A DNA stretch of 64,000 nucleotides, taken from contig CAWGOT010000014.1 in assembly GCA_963824275.1 (NCBI GenBank), positions 62,001 through 126,000 of the forward strand, written 5' to 3'. Below the pieces are notes generated by a model. The model did no database searches. It was not told the DNA's origin and worked only from the letters and a program-made list of their open reading frames with translations. A program made the position numbers and the translations under genes. Origin of the DNA: JANXQG01 sp963824275. Lineage in GTDB: Bacteria > Planctomycetota > Planctomycetia > Pirellulales > Thermoguttaceae. Each line of letters starts with the position of its first letter. Positions within the stretch are counted from its first letter, which is position 1. This document shows, in pieces, positions 20,256-29,928 of the stretch.

Positions 20256-20578
20256 CTCTTGAGGACGTCCCGCAACGATCGAACTTCAGCTTCGAGATCA
20301 GCAACGGCGGCTCCCATATCTAGCTGGCCTTTGCGGGCCATGTCCTCAATCGACCCCGCGATCACAACGATCGATTCCGCATCAAAGTTCGCCGCCAGGC
20401 CGCGCAGACTATGGCTTGCGCGTGCGACATGCTCGGCAATTCCCGTGGCCAACCCCGAGCGAATCGCCTCGAGAAGTTCATCCGCGTCTTCGATGAAATA
20501 GGTTGCCAGGTCTCGAAAGAGCTGTTCGTCTCCCCCAAGGCGTTTTAACGCCGCCGCAAACTGACTCGCGCTCTCCAT
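20210..20578 (-). CDS. Stand-alone Hpt domain protein
   Basis: 122 residues. A four-helix Hpt domain with the phosphorylated His near residue 56 in VARASHSLRGLAANFDA, followed by a helical tail. It shuttles phosphate between hybrid-kinase receivers and a response regulator. The convergent neighbour is an NtrC-type regulator and the CHASE3 hybrid kinase lies 2.4 kb away; the three could form one relay. The ATG at 20578 follows TGAGGAT. Preceded by an excellent sigma-54 promoter. Confidence 0.8.
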   Translation of the reverse strand: MESASQFAAALKRLGGDEQLFRDLATYFIEDADELLEAIRSGLATGIAEHVARASHSLRGLAANFDAESIVVIAGSIEDMARKGQLDMGAAVADLEAEVRSLRDVLKSYISQSTTKDAKVGL

Positions 20579-20699
20579 TAAATCCTCATAAATCGTTCTA
20601 GGGATGGCAGGGCCCAATCCCTCGTGACGGCCGCTCACCATGGATCGTGAATGCTACGAGCGCCACAGACGGCTGATCCGCGACCGTCTTGTATTGCGC

Positions 20700-20716
20700 T
20701 GCAAATAGTGTGCCCG
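20700..20716 (-). promoter_or_regulatory. Sigma-54 promoter match upstream of the Hpt gene
   Basis: Minus strand CGGGCACACTATTTGCA, with a single departure from YTGGCACR-N4-TTGCW. Predicted start near 20688, giving a leader of about 110 bases. Confidence 0.7.
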
Positions 20717-20789
20717 CGCACTCGTTCTCTAATTGCCTCCGACTCGGGAGCGTGAGCACGGAAAGGTGTCCGGAATTGGTCGAAGGTCG

Positions 20790-20806
20790 CTGGCACGTAA
20801 TTTGCG
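20790..20806 (+). promoter_or_regulatory. Orphan sigma-54 promoter match
   Basis: CTGGCACGTAATTTGCG, as strong as the kinase promoter, diverging from the Hpt promoter 75 bases away. No plus-strand gene follows: it reads antisense into the end of the debranching gene. A short GACGTG/CACGTC hairpin begins about 25 bases downstream. Confidence 0.55.
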
Positions 20807-20844
20807 GAAGTCGTGCTGTTTTGCTCCGTCGCGGACGTGATTTT

Positions 20845-22906
20845 TCAAGCCACGTCTGTTAATCTCGTCTCGTCGGTCTTCACATAGGCCCTGAGGACTT
20901 CGGCCACACTCCAGGCCTGCGCGATACAGCCCCGCGGCGTGTGCGGCGACTCCGCGTCGAATACCTCGCTGATCGTGCCGATGCAGGCCTCTCCCAGGTG
21001 GTGCTCGAAGCCTTGCAACAACTCCCGGGCCCCACGACGGTCATCGGGATAGAGGCGAAGCCAGGCATCGATAAACGGCCCGATGAGCCATGCCCAGACC
21101 GTTCCTTGATGGTAAGCGGCGTCGCGGGACAGCAGGTTGCCCTCGTATTGGCTGCAATAATCGGGATGGCCGGGCGCCAGCGACCGCAGGCCGACCGGAG
21201 TTAACAGCCGCTGCCGAACCACGGCGAGTACAGGTTCCCAATGATCTCGTTGCAGTACGGGATAATCGAGGGAGAAGCTCAAAATCTGGTTGGGGCGGCA
21301 GGAAGGGTCATTGCCCTGGGGACCGTCCACGACATCATAAAGATAGCCGCTCTCGGCGTTCCAAAACGACGGTTAAAGGAGCCTCTCGGCTCGGGCCGCT
21401 TGCTCGCCGAACGGCCGCGCACGTTCTTCCCCTTCTTCGGCCGTCACCCATCGCTCCATCAGTCGCAGCGCGTTGTACCAAAGGGCATTGATTTCCACTG
21501 CCTTGCCGCGGCGGGGCGTCACGACCCAGTCGCCTACCTTGGCATCCATCCAGGTAAGCTGGTAACCGTCGGCCCCTTGCCGCAGCAGTCCGTCGTCCGA
21601 GTCGACGCCGATTCCGAACGACGTGCCTTTCACGTGATGGTCAATGATTTCACGAAGCCGCGGCAGGAGAAGCTGCAAGGACGTGTGGTCGCCGCTATAG
21701 ACGAGGTAACGGGCAATCGCATGAAAGAACCACAAAGTCGCATCGGCCGTGTGGTAGAGCCCTTCCTTCTGTCCTTCCGGGAACAAGTTCGGAATCAGGC
21801 CGTTGCGGATCGAGTGTGCGAACGTGCGCAAGATGTAGCCGGCTTCGACGAACCGGCCGGTCATCAGGGCAAGGCCTTCCAGCGCGATCATGGTATCGCG
21901 ACCCCAATCCGTGAACCAATGGTAGCCGGCGATGACGGTCCGCGACTTCATCGCCGGCGGCCTGCACGCGGGCAGCGTCCCGTACGCGCCCCGTCGGCGC
22001 GATAATGAACTGATCGGCGGCCAGGACCAGCTCGCTGGTCAGCGAGGACTGCGCACACCGGCCTGCGGCGCCCAGCAGACGGGCCCGCCGTTCCGTTTCC
22101 GCTCGAACCACTTCGTCTGGGGACATGGCTGAAATGGTCTCCCAGGATTCCGTCGATGCCGCCAAGGCAACGTCCTCGCCCCGGGCGAGATCCGCGCGGA
22201 AATAACCGGGACTCCACAAGTCCCCTTGCGAATCGTAGCCGCGGCTCTCTTCCATGCGATAAAGGAGCTGGGAGAACACCTGCGGCTCCGACGTGAAGGC
22301 CGCCCGCTGCCCGAAAAGCCTCATCCGCAAGACGGGGAACTCCGGACCTGCCGATAGCTCGTGGCGGCCCTCCTCGCTGACGAGACGGAAGTTCTTCGGC
22401 AGCGGGGTGCTTACCGGGCCGTCATGCGGACGAAACTGGACCGAGGGCAGAAGTTTCAGTCGAACGCGGTCCGGCCCTTCAATCAAGCGGTAGATCACGA
22501 ACACCGTGTTCTGCTGGTGGGGCAGCCATACGCGCTTCTCCAGCATGAGTTCGCCGATCTGGTACCGCCACACGGGCAGGCCCGTTTCCAGGCGGAACTC
22601 GGCCAGGTAATTTGCGCCGTAGACCGTCAACGGACTGCCGGTTCGCTCTTCACCGCTGAAGCGGACATTTCGCCCGTCGCCCAGGCGGATCTGCTCGGAA
22701 AGCTGCGGCAAGAGCATCATGCGTCCCAAGCGCGCCGGCAGCGCGGCAATCAGAAGCCCGTGATAACGGCGGGTGACAACTCCCGCCACGGTTCCCGACG
22801 CGTATCCACCCAGACCGTTGGTAATCAGCCATTCGCGTGTAAGCAGCGGTTCCAACTGGGCCACCTGGGCTTCGCCCCAGGGCATTTTTCGAATAAGTTC
22901 TCTCAT
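20845..22906 (-). CDS. Glycogen debranching enzyme (amylo-1,6-glucosidase, GDE_C type), frameshifted
   Basis: About 686 residues, shifts near 21940 and 21350. N-terminal domain: EWLITNGLGGYASGTVAGVVTRRYHGLLIAAL. Catalytic barrel: AGYHWFTDWGRDTMIALEGL, GLIPNLFPEG, DATLWFFHAIARYL, VEINALWYNAL, and after the second shift YHQGTVWAWLIGPFIDAWLR. This is the archaeal/bacterial GDE type that removes alpha-1,6 branches. ATG at 22906 follows CCAGGAGG and overlaps the TreZ stop as ATGA, so the two enzymes are made together. No related gene follows. Confidence 0.85.
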
Positions 22907-24903
22907 GCGGGCGCCTCCTGGCGGCAACCAGCGCCATTTTCGCGCGTGACGTCCCCCGCTTCGACTTTCGCTGCGAGCAGGCAATCGTCCACTGCTTGTC
23001 GTGCGCTCTGGGGAACCAGCACAAATGCTGAACGGCCGGGGATCGTCCAATTCTCGTCGATTGCCAGGGGACGAATCCCGGATCCTCCGTAGGCCGGATC
23101 TTCGCTCGACCAGCGCAATTGCCAACAGCCTCCGTCCGGTGGCGCCAAGAGCGGCTCGGGCGCCGGACGGAGGGCCAGTTCCGTCCCCAGATTGACGATC
23201 AGAAGGCGGTCGTCGCCGGCCGTTCCGAAATACCGTACCACGAATGCCGCGGGGCTCAGGACCGCTCCATCCACGGCGCCGCGCCGCTGCTGGCCGATGA
23301 CGCGGTCTTCGCGCCGCAATCGCAAAAGGTCGCGGTGCATGGCATACAGCCCCCCGTGCGTCGCGCGTTCGGCAAAGTCGAGCTTGCATCGCGCAAAGGT
23401 CTCCGCATCGGCCGGATCGGCCAGGCAAGCCTGGGCCTCCGCAGTCCGCATGCTGGGGAACTGCGAAAGAAATTCCGCGCAACTGGCGCGAATCGAGGGC
23501 CCTTTCCCCGGACTCAGGTCGGCGAAGTAGTAGAAAGGCCGCGAAGAAGCGAATTCCTGACCCTGGAAGAGCATCGGGGTTCCCGGCGCCAGCAGCAAGA
23601 GGGACGTGATTGCCCGATAGCATCCCGGGTTGCTCAGGGCGTGGCAACGTTCTCCGCGGATGGAGTTTGCCACCTGATCGTGGTTTTGGATGTAGTTCAC
23701 AAACGCGGCCGGCGGTAGATCAAGAGCTGGCGTGCCGCGCCGCTTGTTCTGCCAGGTGTACCATTGGCCCTGGTAGAGATATCCGTACTTGATGGCGGAA
23801 ATGAACTCCTGCGGCGCACCGCGATAGTCCGTAAAATAGGCCTCGCTGTGCCCCGTCAACGCCACATGGGCAGTGTGGTGGAAGTCGTCGTTCCACAGGG
23901 CATCGAGGCCGAAGCCTCCCTGGTCTGCCGCGCGGACCAACCGGGTATGCTGCGGTTCATTCTCCGCCACCAGCAGCGTGGCGCGCTTTCCGGCCGAAAC
24001 ACGAACCTGTCGGGCCAAGGCCGCCAGGATGTGTTCCTGCGAGGAATCGTGAATGGCTTGCGTTGCGTCGAACCGCATGCCGTCAAAATGGAACTCCTCG
24101 ATCCAATAGGCGGCGTTGGCCAGATAGAAACGGCGGACCTCGGCCGCCTCCGGCCCGTCGAAATTCATCGCTTTTCCCCAGTCGGTCGCGATCTGATCCG
24201 AAAAGTAGTAGTCGGAAAACAGCTCCAGAGTCTGGCCCTCGGGCCCCAGATGATTGTAAACAACGTCGAGGATCACACCCAGACCTTGACCGTGGGCCCG
24301 ATCGATGAAGCGACGGAGATCATCGGGGCTGCCATAAAGCCTCGTTGGCGCAAACAAACACACGCCATCGTACCCCCAGCCGAAACGACCTGGGAAGTCG
24401 GCCAGCGGCATCACCTCAATTACGGTCACCCCCAGGTCGGCCAGCACACCCAATTGCTCCGCCGCGGCCGCATACGTTCCCTCGGGAGTGAACGTGCCGA
24501 AATGCATTTCGTAGATCACCTGGCCTTCCCGGCCTACGCCTCGCCAGTCGGTGTCGGACCAGGGGAATTGGCCCGGATCGATGACTTGGGAAGGCCCCGT
24601 CGGTCCCTGCGGTTGAAATCGCGAGGCCGGGTCCGGAAGGAGTTGTGTGTTGCCGTCCACCTGAAACCCGTAGAGCGAATTTACCTTGGCTTCGGGGACC
24701 CAACTCGCGTGATAGCCTGCCTCCTCCCGCTGCAGGGCGAATTCGGCCGAACCTCGCCCCTGTGCGTCGCAGAGCACGACTACAACGCGATCCTTGCCGG
24801 GAGCCCACACGCGGAAATGCGTGCCGCCCTGCGGCAAGGGCTCCGCACCCATGGCCCGGCGCCGGTGAACGCGATTGCCGGAAATGGGATCACGATGCTT
24901 CAT
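22903..24903 (-). CDS. treZ: Malto-oligosyltrehalose trehalohydrolase (first copy)
   Basis: 666 residues, intact. TreZ releases trehalose from maltooligosyl trehalose. CBM48-like N-terminus (GGTHFRVWAPGKDRVVVVL); GH13 barrel with YEMHFGTFTPEGTY, VILDVVYNHLGPEG, nucleophile Asp in FDGMRFDATQAIHD, acid/base Glu in LLVAENEPQHTRLV and the third Asp in YIQNHDQVAN. Here it is coupled to a debranching enzyme rather than to TreY. A second TreZ lies at 47516-49531 next to TreY; the two are clearly diverged. About 60 residues longer than usual, mostly in the C-terminal tail. Confidence 0.88.
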   Translation of the reverse strand: MKHRDPISGNRVHRRRAMGAEPLPQGGTHFRVWAPGKDRVVVVLCDAQGRGSAEFALQREEAGYHASWVPEAKVNSLYGFQVDGNTQLLPDPASRFQPQGPTGPSQVIDPGQFPWSDTDWRGVGREGQVIYEMHFGTFTPEGTYAAAAEQLGVLADLGVTVIEVMPLADFPGRFGWGYDGVCLFAPTRLYGSPDDLRRFIDRAHGQGLGVILDVVYNHLGPEGQTLELFSDYYFSDQIATDWGKAMNFDGPEAAEVRRFYLANAAYWIEEFHFDGMRFDATQAIHDSSQEHILAALARQVRVSAGKRATLLVAENEPQHTRLVRAADQGGFGLDALWNDDFHHTAHVALTGHSEAYFTDYRGAPQEFISAIKYGYLYQGQWYTWQNKRRGTPALDLPPAAFVNYIQNHDQVANSIRGERCHALSNPGCYRAITSLLLLAPGTPMLFQGQEFASSRPFYYFADLSPGKGPSIRASCAEFLSQFPSMRTAEAQACLADPADAETFARCKLDFAERATHGGLYAMHRDLLRLRREDRVIGQQRRGAVDGAVLSPAAFVVRYFGTAGDDRLLIVNLGTELALRPAPEPLLAPPDGGCWQLRWSSEDPAYGGSGIRPLAIDENWTIPGRSAFVLVPQSARQAVDDCLLAAKVEAGDVTRENGAGCRQEAPA

Positions 24904-24931
24904 GGCTGTCGAAACCTGTTGTCGGACGAGG

Positions 24932-25258
24932 CTAGCCTTCTACTTGCTTCTGCCCGGTTGCGTTGCGCTTCCGCGTTCGTGCAGCTTTTCGCGCAGATGC
25001 CGCTCGCTCCTGCACCGGCCGGTTGGCGGCGGCACTTCCTCCAATCCTGCCGCCTTTTTTCGCAGGCCCTTTATTGAGCGGTTTGCCCCGTCCGGACCCG
25101 CCGGGCAGTTTGCCGCCCCCGGTCATCTTATTGAACGTTGCCCAGGCGCGTTTTTCGGCTTCGGCCTCGTCGACGCCCCGGCTCTTATAGCCCTCTTCGA
25201 TGTGCTCCGCTTGCCGTTTTTGCTTCTCGCTGTATTTCGATTTATCGCCACGTGGCAT
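24932..25258 (-). CDS. Small basic stress-associated protein ('plasmid stabilization'-like)
   Basis: 108 residues, very basic. MPRGDKSKYSEKQKRQAEHI, then EEGYKSRGVDEAEAEKRAWATFNKMTGGGK, is a widespread N-terminal domain annotated as plasmid stabilization-like without firm evidence. The Lys/Arg/Ala-rich C-terminus suggests nucleic-acid binding. It lies 28 bases upstream of treZ in the same direction and is probably cotranscribed. Confidence 0.65.
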   Translation of the reverse strand: MPRGDKSKYSEKQKRQAEHIEEGYKSRGVDEAEAEKRAWATFNKMTGGGKLPGGSGRGKPLNKGPAKKGGRIGGSAAANRPVQERAASARKAARTRKRNATGQKQVEG

Positions 25259-25391
25259 GATGACTTTCCTCTGCGGTTTTTGGTGTAATTAAGCCTGGCG
25301 CAGTTGTTTGCGCGGCGTCCGGTTGATCAAGGGAGCAAAGTGTGCGCCGTTCGAGGAACTGGGACTCAGCTCGACGGTTCCTGGTGCGATC

Positions 25392-26468
25392 TCAACAGTG
25401 TCCTCCTTTGCAAGCACATTCTGGGCCAATCGCCTCGTGAACGAATCGCAATTTTGTAATGGCGGGGGGCGAAAGTACGAACGGATAGCCGTCCGGCAGG
25501 CCCAGTCCGCGGTTGAGGTTGTTCACCACATAGGTCAGCGGAAACCAATTCTCTATGAGTCGGTTGAACGGCGCCGCGGAGCCATTGCGCAGTTCGTCAG
25601 CGGGCCGAAGGGCCGGCTCGTCTTGGCGCTTGGGTCGGAGCCAAAGTCCGCTGGCCGCGGCCGTTTCCAGTGCGTCGGTGATGTGCAGATAGTGGGCCCA
25701 CGTCTCGGCCCAGTCCTCCCACGGATGCGCGGCGGCGTAGGCGCTCACATAATGCTCCTGCCAATCGGCAGGCGGGCCTTGGTCGTAGTGCGGCATTTGA
25801 GGGCCTGGGCATAGTCCTGCCGCTCATCGCCGAACAGTTCGCGAAAGGGCTCAAGCAAGGCGCGCCCGGCAATCAATCGGTCCCAATAGTAGTGGCCGAC
25901 TTCATGACGAAAATGGCCCAGGAGGGTTCGATACGGCTCGCGTAACGCCAAACGACGTTTTTGCGCTCGGCGTCGTCGGCCTCTGCCACGTTGACCGTGA
26001 TTCGACCGAGGTTGTGACCGGTCAGCACTTTCGGGCCATCCGGTTTCGGCGAGTCGGCCATGAACTCGAATCGCAATCGCATCGCCGGATCTTCGTTTCT
26101 TCCGTACGGTAGTTTTAATCGCCGGAGACTGTAGAGCAGCCGCCGCTTCGCCACTTCCAACCGATACCATTTGTCGCGGTTTCCGTCTACGCTCAGATCG
26201 GGTATTACGGCCGTTATACGGCAAGAGTCGCATAGCGATTCCGCACCCTCACCGGGTATGGCCCAATTGCAGACCATTTGCTTGGTATAGTTTTCGCACA
26301 AGCGATAGACCCTCCCGGCAATTGATCGCCAGAGATTGCCCTCCGCCGGCTCGAGCGATGCGATATCATCCACGTCGGGCAGGTACGCCAGCGCATGACC
26401 GCACTTCACGCACTTCACGTTTTCGAAAACACCAACTGCTGACAATGATCGCAATGAAAAATCTTCAT
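25392..26468 (-). CDS. Zinc-ribbon metallopeptidase-like protein (COG4307 type), frameshifted
   Basis: About 358 residues with shifts near 26432, 25920 and 25800. N-terminal zinc ribbon: MKIFHCDHC, then after a missing T in a T-run, ENVKCVKCGHALAYLPD, and a second cysteine pair in SLCDSC. The C-terminal metallopeptidase has HFRHEVGHYYWDRL (HExxH) and, in the third frame, HPWEDWAETWAHYLHI with a further acid and His. Family members are cytosolic with unknown substrates. The start at 26468 follows GAGGATCC; the earlier-looking start inside the coding region is an artefact of the first shift. Confidence 0.75.
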
Positions 26469-26490
26469 AATGGGATCCTCTATAGACAAA

Positions 26491-26515
26491 GGGGCGGCCG
26501 TTTTTCGGCCGCCCC
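26491..26515 (-). terminator. Intrinsic terminator of the csbD gene
   Basis: Perfect 10-bp stem GGGGCGGCCG/CGGCCGCCCC with a 5-base loop, followed on the minus strand by TTTGTC. It lies 36 bases after the CsbD stop. Confidence 0.8.
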
Positions 26516-26551
26516 AGGGCTGCAGACTCGGCCAGCGAGCTTCAACCTTCA

Positions 26552-26749
26552 TCACCACGGAAGCTGGTGCTTCTCAATCTCCCGTTCGGCCTGCTCCCGG
26601 CTATAGCCGTAACGTTCCTGGAGCTTTCCAACGAGCTGCTCCTGCTGACCGTTGATGACCGCCAAGTCATTGTCCGTCAGCTTTCCCCACTTCTCCTTGA
26701 TCTTCCCCTTGAGTTGTTTCCAGTTTCCCTTGATCTGATCGGTATTCAT
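26552..26749 (-). CDS. CsbD family stress protein
   Basis: 65 residues. MNTDQIKGNWKQLKGKIKEK, then WGKLTDNDLAVINGQQEQLVGKL, is the full CsbD domain, a general-stress protein of unknown mechanism. A GGAGGTTTAGA ribosome site precedes the ATG at 26749. Followed by its own terminator. A second CsbD-domain protein lies at 31132-31551. Confidence 0.9.
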   Translation of the reverse strand: MNTDQIKGNWKQLKGKIKEKWGKLTDNDLAVINGQQEQLVGKLQERYGYSREQAEREIEKHQLPW

Positions 26750-26819
26750 TCTAAACCTCCATTTGTAAAGAACTTCGAACTTAAGGCAACCGTGAAGGCT
26801 ACAAGCCTTCGACGGCACG

Positions 26820-27786
26820 TCAGCGCAATCGCGAAGGCGACGGTTCTTCGTCCGCCTTCTCAGTATCCTTCAAAGGCTTTGACTCCCGCTGGTCGGCGCC
26901 CCTCTTGTCGGCATTGGACCTGTCTGGAGCTCCCTGAGCGCCGTTCGCGTCGGTCTGACCCGACCTGCCCTTCTCCGGCTCGAGGCGCGGCCTTGGCGGG
27001 TTCTGTGGGTCATTTGGTTGCGGTTGCATCGTCCCGGCATCCGGCGCGGTGCTGCGCGGTGCTGCCGTTCCAGGCGCCTGAGTGCCCTGGGCGGGCGTAC
27101 CGGAAGGCTGGCCCTCCCTGCTTTGCGGGGCCTGGCCGGGTTGCGCTGTCCCTTGGCCGTTGGCGTTGATCGCGCCGATCGGCCGTCTTGCCGTATATTC
27201 CATCGGGCGATAGAACTGCTGCACCTGGCTAATGAACCGCGGGTCGCGCAACGTCTCCCAGGCATTGCTTCGCATATGGGGCGCGGCGCAAGTGCGCTGC
27301 CTGCAGGTTCAAGACGAAAATCGGCTGCGAATTCGCATCGGCGCTCAGCCTCAGATCATCAAACGGAATCACGATCCAATCGGCGTTCGCCTGCGATCCT
27401 TCCGGAGCCATCAATAGAAAGACGACCCGCGCCGTTTCCGAATCGACGAGGAAGTCCTTAACAACCCCCACCCTCTGACTACTGGGATCCAAGATCGTCT
27501 GGCCGACGAGTTGGCTGCCGCGAACGGTCTTCGCCGGATCGAGCGGCGGAAGCTGTGCAGGTTGCGGACCTGCCGCCACTGCGGCGGTTCCCGGCGTCTG
27601 TGGCACCTGAGCGGGTTGGGCCTGAATCGGTTGGGCCTGGCCAGGTGACGCCGGTTGAACTGGCTGAACAGCCGGTTGCGGCGGGTAAACCCGCCTGAAC
27701 AATTGGGCCGATGCCAAATCGCCGGCGGCAATCAAGGACAACGCCGCCACACCGGCGGCCGCGTTTCTGACAATCCACGTACACAT
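26820..27786 (-). CDS. Exported PRC-barrel protein, frameshifted
   Basis: About 321 residues. Signal peptide at residues 1-27 (cleavage after DLASA), a Pro/Gln-rich linker (residues 30-85), then a PRC-barrel domain: VRGSQLVGQTILDPSSQRVGVVKDFLVDSETARVVFLLM and WIVIPFDDLRL. A shift near 27280 leads to a second half, ETLRDPRFISQVQQFYRP, and a long Pro/Gln/Arg-rich disordered tail. Probably periplasmic and surface- or envelope-associated. The ATG at 27786 follows AAGGAGAA. Confidence 0.7.
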
Positions 27787-27847
27787 CGCATTCTCCTTCT
27801 TTCCTTTGAAACAAATCTCAGTCAATCACAAAACAACCACGCCGGCA

Positions 27848-27976
27848 TTACCTGCCGAGCATCTTCGCAACAAGGAAGATCACAATTGCTCCTCCCAGGC
27901 CCCCGCCCGCGAGCAGATAGACCAGTGAGTAACCGACAGCCGCAATCGGCAACGCTATCTCCACAAACAGTTCCAT
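27848..27976 (-). CDS. Tiny two-segment membrane protein
   Basis: 42 residues (MELFVEIALPIAAVGYSLVY... ending VAKMLGR): one or two hydrophobic segments and almost nothing else. A strong AAGGAGTC site precedes the ATG at 27976. It sits between two exported-protein genes in the same direction. Glycine-rich centre, no family recognised. Confidence 0.6.
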   Translation of the reverse strand: MELFVEIALPIAAVGYSLVYLLAGGGLGGAIVIFLVAKMLGR

Positions 27977-27996
27977 AGCTTTGACTCCTTCATGGG

Positions 27997-28578
27997 CTAT
28001 CGCCACCGGCCGCGACCGCCGATTCCAACACCCCAGCCGCGACCGCCGATGTAGATTCCCGGGCTGCCATAATAGTAATATCCGGAATTCGGATAATAGT
28101 AATAGGTCGTTGGCGGCACCGTATAGGTCGGGGTCGGGGCAGCGACCGGCGCCCCGCCGTAACCCGTCGTGTAGCTTCCCGGCGAGTCGACGTAAGTCCA
28201 TCCGCCCGGCTCGGAGTACCACATCCAGCGATTGTCCGGAGCGTAGTACCACCAACGATTGTTTTCCCACTTATAGCGCCACTGGTCGGGCCGGTTATCG
28301 CCGGTGACATTGATCTCCGTGCGATTTCCGTTCTGAATGGCGTTAGGGGAGGGTTCCACTCGGGCCGGTGCATGCACGTCGACACCGACGTTGGGCGTCC
28401 CGACCTCGACACCCGGCGCACGCGGTTGGCATTGACCCGTACCGTCCGCGCCCGGCGCGTTGACATTGACACCGCCTGGGGCAGGCGCAGGCCGAGCCCC
28501 TTCATCGGCCGCTCGTGCCGTGCAGGCCGAGAGGCCCAAGATCATTAGGGCTGTTGGGATAGCCGTTCGTAATTTCAT
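27997..28578 (-). CDS. Aromatic-rich exported protein (putative lipoprotein)
   Basis: 193 residues. An N-terminal signal with LGLSAC suggests lipidation at Cys19. A Pro/Ala/Asn linker includes GVEVGTPNVGVDVHAP. Then WRYKWENNRWWYYAPDNRWM and a Tyr/Pro/Gly-rich tail ending in GGRGRWR. It is paralogous to the protein at 46442-47113 (WRYRFENGRWWYWTPQNQWM). A GAGAAAATC ribosome site precedes the ATG at 28578 and a sigma-54 match lies upstream, as for the paralogue. Function unknown; probably cell-envelope. Confidence 0.7.
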   Translation of the reverse strand: MKLRTAIPTALMILGLSACTARAADEGARPAPAPGGVNVNAPGADGTGQCQPRAPGVEVGTPNVGVDVHAPARVEPSPNAIQNGNRTEINVTGDNRPDQWRYKWENNRWWYYAPDNRWMWYSEPGGWTYVDSPGSYTTGYGGAPVAAPTPTYTVPPTTYYYYPNSGYYYYGSPGIYIGGRGWGVGIGGRGRWR

Positions 28579-28680
28579 GATTTTCTCCTTATTGCCTGAG
28601 AGCGAGGTTCCGCCCAATCGGCTTCGCTCGAAATAAACTCCGCGAGGGCTTACGCTTCCCTCTTACTGCCTTAGGTCAGA

Positions 28681-28697
28681 AGCACATTCGGTGCCGG
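28681..28697 (-). promoter_or_regulatory. Sigma-54 match upstream of an aromatic-rich lipoprotein gene
   Basis: Minus strand CCGGCACCGAATGTGCT: exact GG-N10-GC with GGCAC and TGCT halves, three deviations elsewhere. Predicted start near 28670. The remaining bases up to 28966 hold nothing recognisable. Confidence 0.45.
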
Positions 28698-28966
28698 AAT
28701 TGGTGCCTTGGCCGCAAAATTCTGCCGAGTTTCGCCCGGCCAAACCAATTCCCGGTGGCAACGTGCGCCGCGGGACATGGTCATCGGCGCCAGCGCCATG
28801 GATTTGATTTTCCCGGGTCGAGTGTGGCGACCGACGGTCCCGCATTAAATTGGAGGATGAGAAGTCATGTTGAAAGCCGGTACACCGTTTCGGTCGATCA
28901 GAAATCGGCGGCGAATGGTGCCGACATCGCTATCTTACAGACGCCGCATGTCGTGCCCAGAAACGA

Positions 28967-28998
28967 AACGAGTCGCGAAATCCCCTTCGCGACTCGTT
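28967..28998 (-). terminator. Strong terminator hairpin after the PRC-barrel gene
   Basis: Perfect 12-bp stem AACGAGTCGCGA/TCGCGACTCGTT with an 8-base loop, followed on the minus strand by TCGTTTCT. It lies 30 bases after the stop at 29029. Confidence 0.75.
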
Positions 28999-29028
28999 CC
29001 CATCCCGCGCGCGTCAATCGGCAGCGTC

Positions 29029-29519
29029 CTAGCGAGTGGTGTCGCCGTGGATCCTGGCCGCCGCCCGATTCGAACCGTAGAAGGTCTCGAGGTCCCGGCT
29101 AAAGGTCTGGTCCGCGAAGTTCGGCCACCGGTCCTTATTGAAGCCGGGCATTTCTTCAATGCGTCCTTCGAGACGTCGATTGTGGCGTACTCTTCCTTTT
29201 GCGTGCCGGCCGAGGTCGGTCCCTTGTGAACGACGTTCAGATCGTGCCAGGGAACTGCAAAGTACTTGTCGCCGATGCCGAAAATCCCGCCGAAGGATAG
29301 CACCGCATAGCGGATCTTGCCGGACGACGGATCGACGACGATGTCCTCGACCTTGCCGAGCTTCTCGTTGCTTTCGCCGTAAACTGCCAGGGAAAGCAGA
29401 TCCGAGACCCGCGCCGTGCTCTGCGGGGGTGGGGCAGTGTCATCTGCCAACGCTCGCGCCGCTACGCCGAGAAACGCGGCCCCCACAACCAAAACCGGGA
29501 TCGAAACAAACCTACGCAT
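29029..29519 (-). CDS. Exported PRC-barrel protein, frameshifted
   Basis: About 163 residues. Signal peptide (residues 1-25, cleavage near ARALA). PRC-barrel: VSDLLSLAVYGESNEKLGKVEDIVVD, KIRYAVLSFGGIFGIGDKYFAVPW. A shift near 29155 hides the C-terminus, which resumes in another frame as MPGFNKDRWPNFADQTFSRD and ends at a TAG at 29029. Bacterial PRC-barrel proteins of this type are common in planctomycete and proteobacterial stress islands. The ATG at 29519 follows GGAGGTGTG. A sigma-54 match lies 64 bases upstream. Confidence 0.75.
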
Positions 29520-29582
29520 CACACACCTCCTTGAGAAAAGAACAGTAATGGGGTTATGACCCCTACACGTGAAGTGTTTTTG

Positions 29583-29599
29583 TGCAAAACGTGTTCCGG
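29583..29599 (-). promoter_or_regulatory. Sigma-54 promoter match upstream of the PRC-barrel gene
   Basis: Minus strand CCGGAACACGTTTTGCA. The -12 half is perfect (TTTTGCA); the -24 half has two deviations. Predicted start near 29571. Confidence 0.5.
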
Positions 29600-29708
29600 A
29601 CGCCGAGAGGGTCCTGACGGTTCCTGCGGTCGGCGAAAACTGGCGCGGACTAGTCGCGACCCCGGCCTGGTTGATTTGTGCCGATTCACTCGCATGGGCT
29701 CCGTCAAC

Positions 29709-29864
29709 TTAAATGGCTCTCAAAAGCACAAGAATCAGGAGGACCACCACCACGAGTCCCAACCCGCTGCTCGGATAATAGCCCCAGCCCCGACTATACG
29801 GCCAGGAAGGTAGGGCCCCGATCAATAGCAGCACTAATAGAATGAGAAGAATTGTTCCCAACAT
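29709..29864 (-). CDS. DUF3309 small membrane protein
   Basis: 51 residues: MLGTILLILLVLLLIGALPS, then WPYSRGWGYYPSSGLG and a second hydrophobic segment. This is the DUF3309 pattern (two segments joined by a WPxS-rich loop). Strong AAAGGAGAG site before the ATG at 29864. Last gene of the run starting at 31025. Confidence 0.85.
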   Translation of the reverse strand: MLGTILLILLVLLLIGALPSWPYSRGWGYYPSSGLGLVVVVLLILVLLRAI

Positions 29865-29928
29865 GGTTCTCTCTCCTTTGCATGTGAAATGTGACATTTC
29901 TTTCCCAACAAGTAACACAGGGCGGAAT

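Noticed and set aside
25288..25308. CTGGCGCAGTTGTTTGCG, sigma-54-like
   Set aside because: GG and GC are eleven bases apart, one too many for sigma-54.
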